NCBI GenBank assembly: GCA_944739405.2
Contig: OX123182.2
Coordinates: 93,426,051 to 93,490,050 of the forward strand
From: Euclidia mi
Taxonomy: Eukaryota; Arthropoda; Insecta; Lepidoptera; Erebidae
Direction of reading: 5' to 3'
Length of the DNA stretch: 64,000 nucleotides
In this document: one piece after another, positions 43,640-53,851 of the stretch
Numbering within the stretch: the first letter of the stretch is position 1
How the letters are laid out: each line of letters starts with the position of its first letter
Translations under genes and position numbers: made by a program
Notes under the pieces: generated by a model
What the model was told of the DNA's origin: nothing
Databases searched by the model: none
What the model saw: the letters and a program-made list of their open reading frames with translations, nothing else

Positions 43640-44033
43640 TGTGTTTGACGGCATAGAATACAAGTGTCACCACCCCCTATCTTCCCGTGGGTGTCGTAAG
43701 AGGCGACTAAGGGATAACACGATGCAAATACCATCTTTGCGTAGAGACGGAAAACTCGACATCAAACCCTATATGACTGCCTCGTTGGTCTCGCGGCATA
43801 AATGTGTGCGTGGGATCGGGAGGTCCCGGGTTCGATTTCTGGGTCGGGCAGTGTTATTGAGTTTTTCTGTTACGAAATTCTCAGTAGCAGCACGGAGTCT
43901 GCAAATGTGCCCGGTACGGCAATAGGCTCGCCCCTTATTACGTGGGACTAAAGTATATCTGGCGAAAAGTGGGTGTAGAAATACACCTCTGCCTAACCCT
44001 TCGGGGATAAAAGGCGTGACGTTATGTATGTAT
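43640..44033 (+). mobile_element. tRNA-derived SINE, longest copy, with LINE-like 5' module
   Basis: The 5' module 'tttgacggcatagaatacaa' and 'cccgtgggtgtcgtaagagg' (43648-43770) is followed by the tRNA-like block (43776-43852: 'ctgcctcgttggtctcgcgg', B box 'gggttcgatttct'). The body and tail ('cggcaataggctcgcccctt', 'cttcggggataaaaggcgtg') end in gtatgtatgtatga. The 5' module also precedes the tRNA head at 18270, so the two parts move together or share an insertion preference. Confidence 0.7.
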
Positions 44034-44874
44034 GTATGAGACAACTTGTACCCCAGTCCGGCAAAGTTAATTAAATACTTTACCTGTGTTGACAACTATT
44101 TCGTTAGTCATATGACAAGGTACAAGCAATATCGGGCTCGTTACTATCAGTTAGCAATTAGCTCACAGGAGTTTAGACCAAGGTTGTTAGGTCACGGTAA
44201 ATGGCATCTGAATATATTGATCGCTAGCGACCGTTTATTGCTCACTAGTTAAGTCGTTTACTGCTTGAATATTAGTGTAGAATGTTGTGAGGTTCAGGTT
44301 GTGTTACACTTTATAATCACTGCCGAAGACCTTGTGCATAATATTGTAGTGTAACATTTCAGACTTTAAGAAGTGAAATAGTAAGTGGATATTTTATCAT
44401 GAAGGGTGGTTGGATCTGGCTATCTACATCGAGTGTTTGTGTATGATATCGTTTAAGATAGAAGAAACAATCGTTTAAGTATTAGAGGCAGCTTTAAAAT
44501 TTGGGACAATATTTCTCAAGAATTACCGTCTGAAAAAGTAGTATGCACAAGAAAGGGTCCGATAGGCCACGTAGATGTCGACAGCCAATATCCGCCCAGA
44601 TAAACGAACAACCGCAATCTTCTTTTACGTAGATCTTCTTTGAAAGGGAAGAAGGTTCTGGTTCGATCGAGCCATTCGTAAGTTGCGTAGCTCTACCACC
44701 TGTAAAATATAACAGCGTGATTTAGGCTATTTCAATAGTCAATAATAGCAATGTGGGGATTGCATGTAGTACCAAATCTAGTCGTATCTTTAATATGTAT
44801 CTATAGCATAGTAAAAGTACACAAATAAGATTATATTTTCACATCCTATATCGGCTTTATATCATCTATCCGTC

Positions 44875-45445
44875 TGGTGACATTGATTGCGACGTCAAGG
44901 CACGCATTTCGGCAGCCTGGGCCAAATGGCGTGAGGTGAGCGGTGTCATTTGTGACCCCAAAATGTCGGTTAAGCTCAAAGGACAGGTCTATAAATCCAT
45001 CATTAGACCTGTCCTGTTATATGTCAGTGAGACGTGGCCTGTGCTTGAGCGACACAACCAGAGTCTGCGTGTCACGGAGATGAACATGCTGCGCTGGATG
45101 TGTGGTGTCACGCGGAAGGACCGCATTAGGAACTCCCGCATCCGGGGTAGCCTTCATGTCCGTGACATTGCTGACAAACTGCAAGAGTGTCGTCTACGCT
45201 GGTATGGCCACGTCTTACGTCAACCGGCATCTTACGTGGGTAACAAATGTCTTGCCATGCTACCTCCACCGGGCCCCGGTAAACGGGGAAGGCCAAAGAA
45301 ATGCTGGCTTGACGTCGTAAGGGATGATATGCGTGCCAACCAACTAACCACCAGGGATGCTGAAGACATAGCGGGAATGCGGACCCCGGGCTCCAAGGCG
45401 TGGATTTTGGAGCGCAACCGGGATAAGGCTAGGATGATGATGATG
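44875..45445 (+). pseudogene. LINE reverse transcriptase C-terminal region
   Basis: The open frame from 44875 to about 45445 reads 'DVKARISAAWAKWREVSGV', 'VKLKGQVYKSIIRPVLLYVS', 'VTEMNMLRWMCGVTRKDRIR' and 'RGSLHVRDIADKLQECRLRW'. These are standard blocks of the thumb and C-terminal part of insect endonuclease/reverse-transcriptase LINEs of RTE-like type. It ends in a short (gat)n tail at 45435-45447, the probable 3' terminus. The catalytic core and endonuclease are missing (5' truncation). The ATG at 44936 is only an internal methionine. It is free of stops, which suggests a rather recent insertion. Confidence 0.75.
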
Positions 45446-45479
45446 ATCGGCTTTATATCAATTTCTTTTTGAAGGTGCG

Positions 45480-46660
45480 AGAACTTGACTTCGGCTAAAT
45501 TGGCTGTATATTTCTACATAAAGCGTTCAAGGAAAGCACAGCATGAAGATTATTTTTTTGTCAATGACATAATAAGTAAATGAAGTATATATGAAAGAAA
45601 ATTTCATGCAGATTCAGATTTACAGCAATAAAATATATCAGTGAAAATATATGTACTTGCGGATTTAGAAAGAATTATATTTGAAGTGTAGCTGCGCAAA
45701 CATTAAAATTAGATTGGTTGGACGCATTAAATGTATCTAACAGACGTCGTTGGTCGTCGTAATCTTGTGCTCGCGAAGCTTGGTAAACACTAATCTTTGT
45801 CCACGTTTTTATTTTCATAGACCAAAAATTCAGAAGCGATAAATTAATGGGCGATACCTTTTGGCTGCTTTTTTAAATATCTGTGTTGTTGAATTAATGT
45901 AAAAAATATACTTAATTTTTTTTACTCTTACAATATCCATACACTTTTTTAATAAGCTTTATGATATGACTAGACAATAACTATCAAAGAACAAATATGT
46001 GTGAGTAGTTTATAGTTGTGTTCTAAAGTGAAGACCGCACCAAACGTGGCCTAGGTCACCCTCCGGCATGGTGGAGTGTCGTTGGTCTTTGGACTACAGC
46101 AGGCTGATGCTGATAAAATATGTAAAAGAAGTTTCTACATCTGGTTTTATAACGTCTAGAATTCAAGAGAAATAAAACGTCCATGTACATGTTAATATTA
46201 CCAAAACTAGCAGAATAATTGTAGTCATAATATATTATCACGAAAAGTTAATAAACTTACACCTTTATACATATGAGGTACCTAACTATACTTTTAATAA
46301 GTTCAACGTGCAAATTAAATACTGATTGATTGCCTTCCTTCAGTACTCGTTTGAAGATCAGACATACCTGACCTTCAAACAACTGTCACATCTGTAGCAT
46401 AATTTCCCGTCGTCAAATGGAAGCCTATCCAGACTTATTTCCGGAGGCTCTCGTTTGAAATAAATAAACAAGCAGCCTCTCAAATATAACGCCTTAATTT
46501 TTCCTTATTGAGCCTCGCTCATCGATAGCCTGATTAAATACACGTGCACATATGAAGAATCAATATTAGCGTTCATGTTGTTATATATTACGATGTGCTG
46601 GTATTTTCAGAGAATGTGTGTGTTTTTGATTATTCTGCTTATTTACTGCGGTATTCTCTC
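45480..46660. other. Intergenic DNA, no gene recognised
   Basis: 46030-46100 ('gtcaccctccggcatggtgg', 'cagcaggctgatgctgataa') may be the worn 3' end of a LINE. The remainder is AT-rich without recognisable features. Confidence 0.4.
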
Positions 46661-47550
46661 GTTTTCCATAAATTCATTTGCACTAATATTGTTTGCCATA
46701 ATCATCCCTGATCATAATATTTACTTTCACTATTATCATTTATACTAATAACGTTTGCCTTAACAACTCAACAGTGATAACTTTTATATGCCATAAAATG
46801 ACTTTCTATAACAACATATATCATAATAATTAGTTTCCATAAGTAACACATCTCATAATCGACTCTTGACTTAATCAAAATTTGATATAATTGTGAAAAT
46901 AATACATTATATTGTTAGGTCGAAATTAATTATCGTTAACACCCCGACTCAGTGCAATCCGACTCGGATAGGTTAAGTTTTAATCCCCTAAAAGCAATTT
47001 TGGCTGCCGGAGTTGCGTCTAAATATTTTAAAACAATTTCCAAAAATTCTTCTTTCAAATATGCAAAACGGAACGTTATTTTAGGTTTTATGTGGAAGTA
47101 ACTTAATAGGTTGTGTTAGGATCTCTTTTGACCCTTAACCCAAAAATAGGAGCCCTGCGAAAAAGGGCTCGGTCAACCTCACGGAACCAAAACGGAACGT
47201 AATTTTAGGTTTTATGTGAAAGTAACTAAATAGGTTGTGTTAGGTTCTCTTTTGACCCTTAATCCGAAAATAGGAGCCCTGCGAAGCAGGGCTCCGTCAA
47301 CCTCAGTTTATGGTGAATAAAAGTTATGGAAAGTGGCACTATTGAAAACGAAAATTATAGCAAATACATTTATGGATTTAAATTATTATGACACTTGATC
47401 GATTACGACCAATGGAATTAGTGAAAGTCATTTTATGTCATTTCACGATTATGGCAACTGAAGCGTTATTTCTAATGAAATTATGGCAAATACAAGTATG
47501 GCATATGAAATTATGGCATTTTAAATTATGGCAAACATTAGTAAACCTAT
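46660..47550. repeat. Inverted AT-rich 'attatggca' arrays around a tandem repeat
   Basis: On the left (46660-46880) the word 'tttgccataat' and variants recur. On the right (47310-47535) its inverse 'attatggcaaa' recurs at about 20-base spacing. The outermost parts ('attgtttgccataat' at 46686 and 'attatggcaaacatt' at 47521) match as inverse copies. Between them lie AT-rich DNA and the 124-bp tandem duplication. It looks like a non-autonomous element with repetitive subterminal regions; the class is unknown. Confidence 0.5.
47065..47306 (+). repeat. 124-bp tandem duplication with hairpin
   Basis: Unit 1 (47065-47188) and unit 2 (47189-47306) begin 'aaaacggaacgt' and share almost all bases up to 'gtcaacctca'. 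Unit 2 contains a perfect hairpin, GAGCCCTGC-GAA-GCAGGGCTC (47274-47294). In unit 1 the second arm is degraded to AAAGGGCTC. Confidence 0.9.
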
Positions 47551-48289
47551 TTACTGCATATGAGAGATAGTAAAAATATTTGTGGTGGATTTTATTGCTT
47601 AGTGAAATCATGTTGAGATCAAGTAAAAGTTGCTTTGTTGGTAAAGTATCTAATTGCAAACTAGATGATATAAGTATGCGTGGCAGCATTCACTCTTAGT
47701 AATAAGTTACAGGTCACGTTGGAAAATTATTTGGAAGTCATTATGAATATAACATTGATTATACAAACGCTACAATGGTGACATTAATTTGAAACGCAAG
47801 GTGACATGATTGACCATCATAAGAATCATAAAATAGTAATCAATCGAAATATTTTATATAGGTACATAAACTACATACCTATGTTTGCAAATAAACTGTA
47901 CAAGTACTTAGACAAAACTTCGCGTTTCGTTTTACGCGTTGGTGCTCACCATCGCAGTAATAAGAGTTATAAAAAGTCTATTCAGCCAAGACTTTTGTAT
48001 ATTTTCAAATATATCTAGTTAGAGAATTTTTTTTCTATCACCCTCAAGAATTACAAGTCAATCACCTCAATCCATATGAACAGTTTTGACACATTACTGG
48101 CCAGTGACTACTAAAGAAAAAAAAATGTTATAGGGATTTTCACAAGAATTTTCACATAGGAAAAGTAAAAGGGCGGTTTAATAATATGAAAAGTGAATTT
48201 TCCTATGAAACGTCACATTAGGTCGGGGAACATGGGACGTATTCTATTGAATCGACATGATAACGTGTCATACCTACTGAGAATTATAT

Positions 48290-48500
48290 TGTATTCCATA
48301 TTCCATTATCGGGAGAGGTAAACGAACTCAGAGTTGTATAGCAATCGCTTATTGTGTGGAGTGGATATGTTTTTATCGCCTATCGCTTTGCATATAAAAA
48401 TCGAAGTGCGGTCAGCCGCATGCGGCGCTTCGCACTGTGGCCAGCCGCTAGTGCGTTTACGCCCTAAGCGATAAAAAAGTCCACATAAAAGCGCGCTTAA
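48290..48500. repeat. Imperfect inverted repeat with GC-rich core
   Basis: 'gtggatatgtttttatcgc' (48362-48380) and 'gcgataaaaaagtccac' (48468-48484) are inverse copies with small differences. Between them is a palindromic core 'cggtcagccgcatgcggcg' with 'agtgcg'/'cgcact' pairs. There is no coding capacity; possibly a degraded MITE. Confidence 0.5.
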
Positions 48501-48889
48501 CATTATTGTAATGTGCTTGAAAGAACTAGTTTATCCACGGTACTTGAGATACTCCAAACAAAAGTTGTTAAAAAAAGGCAGGGTGTAACGCGAGTTAGTC
48601 CCAAAAACCTACACTTAAGAAGCAATTGTTATAAGTTCGCAAGTTTGCGTCTGCTTGAGAACGGACAGGTGCTCACTATGTCTTGTACACTAAATGATTT
48701 AGATAATTATGTGCTTACTTCTTCAACCAGTTTGTGGAGAAATTAGTTCATACAGGATATAAAAGAGTAGAGTCATTCAACAAATCTTTGCAACTTCTAG
48801 AGTTTAGATAAAGATTTATGCTAGAAATTTCAATGTTGTATTGCTAAACTGTTAAAACCCAGATCATTTGACTAAGAGGTTCATATTGC

Positions 48890-49430
48890 TTCATCATCAT
48901 CATCAGCCCTGACTATAAATTGTCCTACGGCTGATGACGGGCCACATCTTACCGTGGGAAAGGTTAGGCTGTAGTCGACCGTGCTAGTCAAGTGTGGTTT
49001 GATAGACTTCACAGTCAGTTTTATCTAAATACGTATCATACCTATATATTTACTTTATTTGATGTGATGTTTACGTTTTATTGTACCTATCTTTTATATA
49101 TTTACTGATATCACATGCGTGAGTCACTAGAGGGACTGGTTGAAAATCGGCGCCAGGCATTCGCCTAGCATATGCTGAACCAGGTCCATTTTTTGGCTAC
49201 ACGCAAACACCTACCTCTGTCTTTGTTTTATTTTGTCATGTATCTCTTTCTATTCTTATTATTTTCTTGACTTGTTTAGTTTCTGTTTGATTTATTTTCT
49301 TCTTCTTTTTATATGTATGTTTTCTAAATTGTTTCCTTATTTTTTGTACTTACATTTTTTTTTGTTGTTATGTGTATGCCAAAAATAAATAAATCTTTAT
49401 CTTTATCTTTATCTTTTTCTTTTATCACGT
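48890..49430 (-). repeat. LINE tail modules and (CTTTAT)n
   Basis: 48893-49015 ('catcatcatcagccctgact', 'acgggccacatcttaccgtg') resembles a reverse LINE tail. 49090-49430 ends with 'caaaaataaataaatctttat' and a (ctttat)n tract at 49399-49425, typical for the 3' end of a plus-strand LINE. No coding part remains. Confidence 0.4.
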
Positions 49431-49444
49431 CTTTTAAGAACCCT

Positions 49445-49545
49445 AAGGAGAAGTCACGCTAAGCAAGTGATAGTTAATGATTTAATACACACATATTATC
49501 TTCGAAAAGTCAGTGATGCGCGCCATTGGTTTGATACGAAGCTAC
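49445..49545 (-). mobile_element. Worn SINE fragment, reverse
   Basis: 'taagcaagtgatagttaatg' and 'cttcgaaaagtcagtgatgc' match in order the SINE bodies at 5230-5275 and 41745-41785, but the B box is degenerate ('attggtttgatac'). Confidence 0.5.
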
Positions 49546-50384
49546 CGCTACTTCAAAACCAACACTTTGAATGACTATTTGCCAACATTAACATTGAAGC
49601 AGTCACATCGGGCACGAATACATCATCTTAGTACTACTTCATTCATTGTCCTCAAAACAGTGTCTCCATGATGGCTCTTATAAACCATAATTCCTCCTTA
49701 GAAATCCTGGAATCTTTTAATCCGTAGTATAATACAAAATAATTAAGTAAACAGAATTTTATATCAAGTTGTATCTTGTTTGCGTCTAGGGGCTACCGCT
49801 AATGAGAATTTAAATAATTCAACAAGAGGGCTCGGGAAGAAAAATCCGTTAATCCAGAAGAGAAATGAAGCCGGCTGGTAATGTTAGTTGTAAAAATAAT
49901 TACATTCACTTACTCTGCCGACGCTAGCGGCTGTACTTCATTCTATTTTGCGAATTAGAATACGTTTTTGCTCTGAGATATATCGTCCGTTGTTAGTTTT
50001 GCTTACTTTTTTAGAGAATTTCTGTTGCAGATTTAGGATGTTTTGGTGTATGTAATTTCGTAAAAGTAGTTATTGGCCCTTGAAAATTTTATTTGATCGT
50101 TTTTGTTGGAAGTTCTTAGTTTAATAATTTTTCGCTTGATGTACAATGGACAAATCCAGTGAAAACGATCCAAAACATTACTCAACAGCTCTAAGAATAT
50201 GAAACATTTTTTGAAGAAATGAACCTACCTAACTGTGTTATTACGTCAATCCCTGTCATGATGAGTCTTATTATGTAACCTCGACGTTCGTTTCAGATTG
50301 CGACCTTATCTTACAAGGGTGACCTTCAACAAATCAATCATGGGGCTCCAAATTAATCTGATATTGTACTTCATAATTCTATCC

Positions 50385-50418
50385 ATTGCGGATAAAAAGG
50401 AGGCTTTTTATCCGCAAT
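50385..50418. repeat. Perfect 15-bp palindrome
   Basis: ATTGCGGATAAAAAG and its exact inverse CTTTTTATCCGCAAT, separated by GAGG. No T-run or gene context gives it a clear role. Confidence 0.9.
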
Positions 50419-50510
50419 AAAAATGATTGAAGGAATATTTCGCAATGAGGATCAAGGTTAACAATATAACATTATAAAATAATTTATTATACAATTATAT
50501 AAATAAGCAT

Positions 50511-50725
50511 TTGACTGCACGGTTGGCGTAGTGGTTTACGCGGTCGCCTCGCCGTTTAACAATGCGCCGAGTGTTGTGGGTTCGATTCCTACACGAGAAA
50601 ACACTTTGTGTGATCCATAATTTGTTATTTCGAGTCTGGGTTTTCATTGTGTCCGTTATTGTATGCCTGTAAAGTCCCCCGTGGCACAGGATTTATTCCT
50701 AGTGCGAGAGTTGTCTTCTAAAAAA
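50511..50725 (+). mobile_element. tRNA-derived SINE, second family
   Basis: The head 'acggttggcgtagtggttta' (A-box-like) and 'gtgggttcgattcctacac' (B box) differ from the other SINEs of the window. The body 'cgagtctgggttttcattgt' and 'gtcccccgtggcacaggatt' and an A/G-rich tail define a separate family. It could be mistaken for a tRNA gene, but there is no matching acceptor stem. Confidence 0.65.
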
Positions 50726-51492
50726 GAAAGAAAAAGAAGAAAAAAACACCAATACGATGACACCATCATTAAGGCGATAGTAGTGTCTGTTTGATATATT
50801 TTGGCGATGAATTATTCAACTTTTTACTACTTTCGATAGTACATAAATTACGGTGAGATGTAATATCTATATGCTCCATCTAAAGTATTCTAGTATCCTT
50901 TAAACTCCCTTAAATCTGCTAAAGAGGAAAAGCATGTTTCACACAAATGCTACTAGATGACGCCGTTGTACTTTTGACGACGGAGTAAATTTGTCTTTGA
51001 AGCTATCAATTGTATTTCGGTTACTTTTACTTATGTGTCGATCGGATCTGCATATTTTCTACGTCATATTGAATCATCTCAACATATATTGTAAATGTTA
51101 ATCGCTCGTAAGCGAGTCTGTTGCTACGTGAACATACAATATCATCGTAATTCGCCTTATAACTGCTCCGTTTTTGTAAATTAAGCCGAAGCACCTCGGT
51201 TCTCTGTACCCACAAGGGAAAATGATGGCTATTTAAAGCCGCTTAGAAAATTCGCATAGAAGATAAGGCGTAATTGCCGACGATTTTGTGGAAATGCCGG
51301 GAAAAATTCACGATGCTGAATTTTTACCAATACTTAGGCACTGTGTTTTAAAGTACAGAAAAGTAGTAAAATGTTGTTAGGTATTTAAATTCCCGAAAGG
51401 TGATTGTTGGCGGTTATTGTGTGGTTCACATGTAGGTTAACGGTATCTTCAACGAACAATTTTATTTAGAGGTAATGGCATTTTTGTACAAT

Positions 51493-51560
51493 TCCTTCAA
51501 AGTCAAAGTCAAAGTCCTTTATTTGCCAGAATGTAGGTATATATAGTATGATCTTAAATA
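51493..51560 (-). repeat. LINE 3' end remnant
   Basis: 'tcaaagtcaaagtcaaagtc' followed by 'ctttatttgccagaatgtag' is the reverse of a CR1/Jockey-type 3' end with tandem 'gactttga' units. The rest of the LINE is not present to the right. Confidence 0.45.
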
Positions 51561-51934
51561 TAAAATGGCCCATTTACATTCTACCATTACATATGGTATG
51601 CAAATATTTGTTTTAGTAGACAAACATGAATTACTTATATTATTTTAATGATAATTATTTTAAAATCTTAGTAAAAAAACAAATTAATATGAACTCCCGT
51701 AAATGATAATTCTGATACTAATTAATTAAACAATGTCAAAGGTATAATTTGTATGTCAGTTCGAAGATAAAAAAAATAATTTTAATATAGTATGTATTTC
51801 AGTTAAAAGAAATTATTTTCATTTTATGTCTATAATTGTATGGTTATTATACTTTGTATGGTTCTTCAAAATTCAACTATCCAGTCAAGGTATTAGCAGT
51901 TAAATAACCAGAGATCACCAGATGTAAAATGTAT

Positions 51935-52370
51935 TGTTACGAATTGAAAATAACGCCATCTATCGGTGAATGGGAGAACTAGATGAGATTAGATGTATCG
52001 GTGGTTTAAAGCTGTTTCATCTATCCTCTAATAGATGGCGTTGCTGTAAATAGAACAAACTAGAATGACCGCAAGCTACCAGAACTTTCGTGATGAGTCT
52101 CGAAAATACTAGTTAGTGTTCCGGCCGGTATAAATACCACGCAGACGGGCGAGAAGAGACAGTAACACTTGAATATTGGAGCGATAATCACATCAAGCGA
52201 AGGGAAGTTATTCGGAGTGTTTAGTGGTGTTTCAGTGTTTCTAGTGGTGTGAAATAAAAGTGTTTTTATTAGTGTTGAGAAATAAGTGTGTATAGTGTTT
52301 GTGTAAGTAAATAAAGTGCAGTTTTCTGGCATAGTGTATATAATTTATCACCGAACCCCAGCTCGTAACA
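51935..52370 (+). repeat. 5' LTR of the Gypsy element
   Basis: 436 bp with perfect 8-bp inverted ends (TGTTACGA/TCGTAACA). The U3 part contains the inverse pair AACGCCATCTAT (51952 area) and ATAGATGGCGTT (52029 area). A TATA box, TATAAATA, lies at 52129-52136. An initiator-like 'gagacagtaac' follows about 25 bases on. AATAAA at 52310-52315 is the probable polyadenylation signal. It drives transcription in an intact element. Confidence 0.95.
52129..52136 (+). promoter_or_regulatory. TATA box in Gypsy 5' LTR
   Basis: TATAAATA within 'ccggccggtataaatacc'. The same box is kept in the 3' LTR at 57521-57528, where only one flanking base differs. Position within U3 and distance to the initiator-like element suit a pol II promoter. 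Confidence 0.75.
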
Positions 52371-52373
52371 AAT

Positions 52374-52385
52374 TGGTGTCAGAAG
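52374..52385 (+). promoter_or_regulatory. Primer-binding site, tRNA-Leu type
   Basis: TGGTGTCAGAAG begins three bases after the 5' LTR. Its complement ends in ...CTGACACCA, like tRNA-Leu 3' ends, so leucine tRNA would prime minus-strand synthesis. The identification of the tRNA is from memory of tRNA-Leu 3' sequences. Confidence 0.65.
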
Positions 52386-52398
52386 AAAGGGATAAATT

Positions 52399-53805
52399 AT
52401 GCTGGTTATGCCGAAGGAAGAAACTGAAGGTGTGCGTACCAGGAACCAGCGCCAGCAAGACCTGGACCAGAGACGCTTCGGAGACGTTCCTTCTCCATCG
52501 CCTAGTGGACCAGGCGACTCCGCGGCTGCAGTGGAGCCTGCAAGCGTCACACACTCCGTGACGGTGCCCGACATCGCGGCTCTGATAGCGTTCATGCAGG
52601 AGCAGGCCCGTCGTCAGGAGGAGCAGGCCCGCCGTCAGGAGGAGCAGGCATGCCGTCAAGAGGAGCACGCGCGCCGCCTGGAGGAACAGCTACAGCGCGA
52701 CAAGGAGAAGCAGGCTCGCCGTCAAGAGGAGCAGGACCGCCGTCAACAGGAGCAGGCTCGCCGTCAAGAGGAGCACGCGCGCCACCTGGAGGAACAGCTA
52801 CAGCGCGACAAGGAGGAGCAGGCTCGCCGTCAAGAGGAGCAGGACCGCCGTCAACAGGAGCAGGCTCGCCGTCAAGAGGAACACGCGCGCCGCCTAGAGG
52901 AACAGCTGCAGCGCGACAAGAAAGAGCACGCCCGCCGTCTGGAGGAATAGCTGGTGCTCATGAAGGACCTCAGCGCCGCAGTGGGGAAGGACTTGAAGGT
53001 GGTCAAGGAGGAAATCCAGCAGCACGAGGCCCGTATCAGCGACATTGAGAAGCGTGAACATGACCACTACGAGACCTGTGTTGCTGAAGTGGAGAAGAAA
53101 TTGCGTGGGCTCGAAGTGACACCAGCGGCTGTAGTGCCCTCACCTCGTGGATTTAAGGTTCCACCATTTGATGGCTCGTCAGCATGGTCTGCATACAAGA
53201 TCCAGTTCGAAGCTGTGATGCGATCGAATGGGTGGACCAAAGAACAGGCCTTAACCACCCTAACCTTGGGCCTTCGCGACCGGGCCTTGACAGTGTTGGA
53301 GGCACTCGGGCAAGACGTCACCTACGAAAAGCTCCTGGGGGCGCTGGAGACGAGATACGGTGACGCGCACCTTGAACACGTTTATCGTGCTCAGCTAAAG
53401 GACAGGACACAACGCACCGGAGAAACCCTGCAGCAGTGGGCTCTAGAGGTGGCAAAGCAGGTCAGGAAGGCATACCAGTCGTCGCCTGCGCTTATTGATG
53501 GGAACCTCGTACAGGCGTTTACGGATGGGATCCGGGACCTGGAGGTAAGAGCAGCAGTGAGGCTTGGGCACTTCAAGGACCTCGAGGACGCTTTAGCCCA
53601 CGCTCTGGAGGTGGAAGCAGTGCGACGCGACGATCGAGGTCACCGCATCAGGGAAGTTGTGTCGTCACCTCGGTGCTACAACTGCGGAGAAAGAGGCCAT
53701 ATCCGCTTGAGCTGCCCAAAGCGTAGGCAGCCTGGTGACACCCTGTCTCCACCAAAGGGGTCGCCTGATGTGCCTGCAGGGCAGCGAGAGCAGGGAAACG
53801 AGTAG
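52399..53805 (+). pseudogene. Gypsy gag polyprotein with one in-frame stop
   Basis: Gag forms the particle and binds element RNA. The frame of 469 codons starts at the ATG 52399 and ends at TAG 53803. Residues about 70-185 are a long coiled coil built from about three tandem 36-residue repeats ('EEHARRLEEQLQRDK' type). The capsid region follows ('GFKVPPFDGSSAWSAYKIQF', about 250-270). A CCHC zinc knuckle, 'CYNCGERGHIRLSC', lies near residue 425. One TAG at 52948-52950 interrupts the frame at the end of the coiled coil. Equivalent repeat units have CAG there, so a single C-to-T change explains it. The rest is intact. At its end the -1 frameshift signal leads into pol. Confidence 0.9.
52653..52947 (+). 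repeat. 108-bp minisatellite coding a coiled coil
   Basis: 'ccgtcaagaggagcacg'-type units start at 52653, 52761 and 52869, a period of 108 bases or 36 codons. Units are nearly identical, differing by few bases. A shorter 21-base unit (cgtcaggaggagcaggcccgc) is visible before them at 52590-52650. Confidence 0.9.
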
Positions 53806-53851
53806 AAGCCAGGACTGCGGGGCGGGTGCTGGCTGGTAATGGAAGAGCCCC
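53793..53851 (+). promoter_or_regulatory. -1 ribosomal frameshift signal (gag-pol)
   Basis: The heptamer GGGAAAC (53793-53799) is in the correct phase for gag (G GGA AAC), one codon before TAG 53803. After seven bases a stem AGCCAG (53807-53812) / CTGGCT (53829-53834) can form. Its loop GGGGC (53819-53823) can pair with GCCCC (53847-53851), giving an H-type pseudoknot. Slippage by -1 enters precisely the pol frame, which is open from the heptamer to 54108. Confidence 0.75.

Noticed and set aside
50511..50585. Possible tRNA gene
   Set aside because: Good B box, but the ends do not pair as an acceptor stem, and SINE body sequence follows directly.
52348..52668. Minus-strand leucine-rich frame of 106 codons that looks like a membrane protein
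   Set aside because: It is the antisense of the repetitive gag coiled-coil code; the hydrophobicity is an artefact of the reverse complement.
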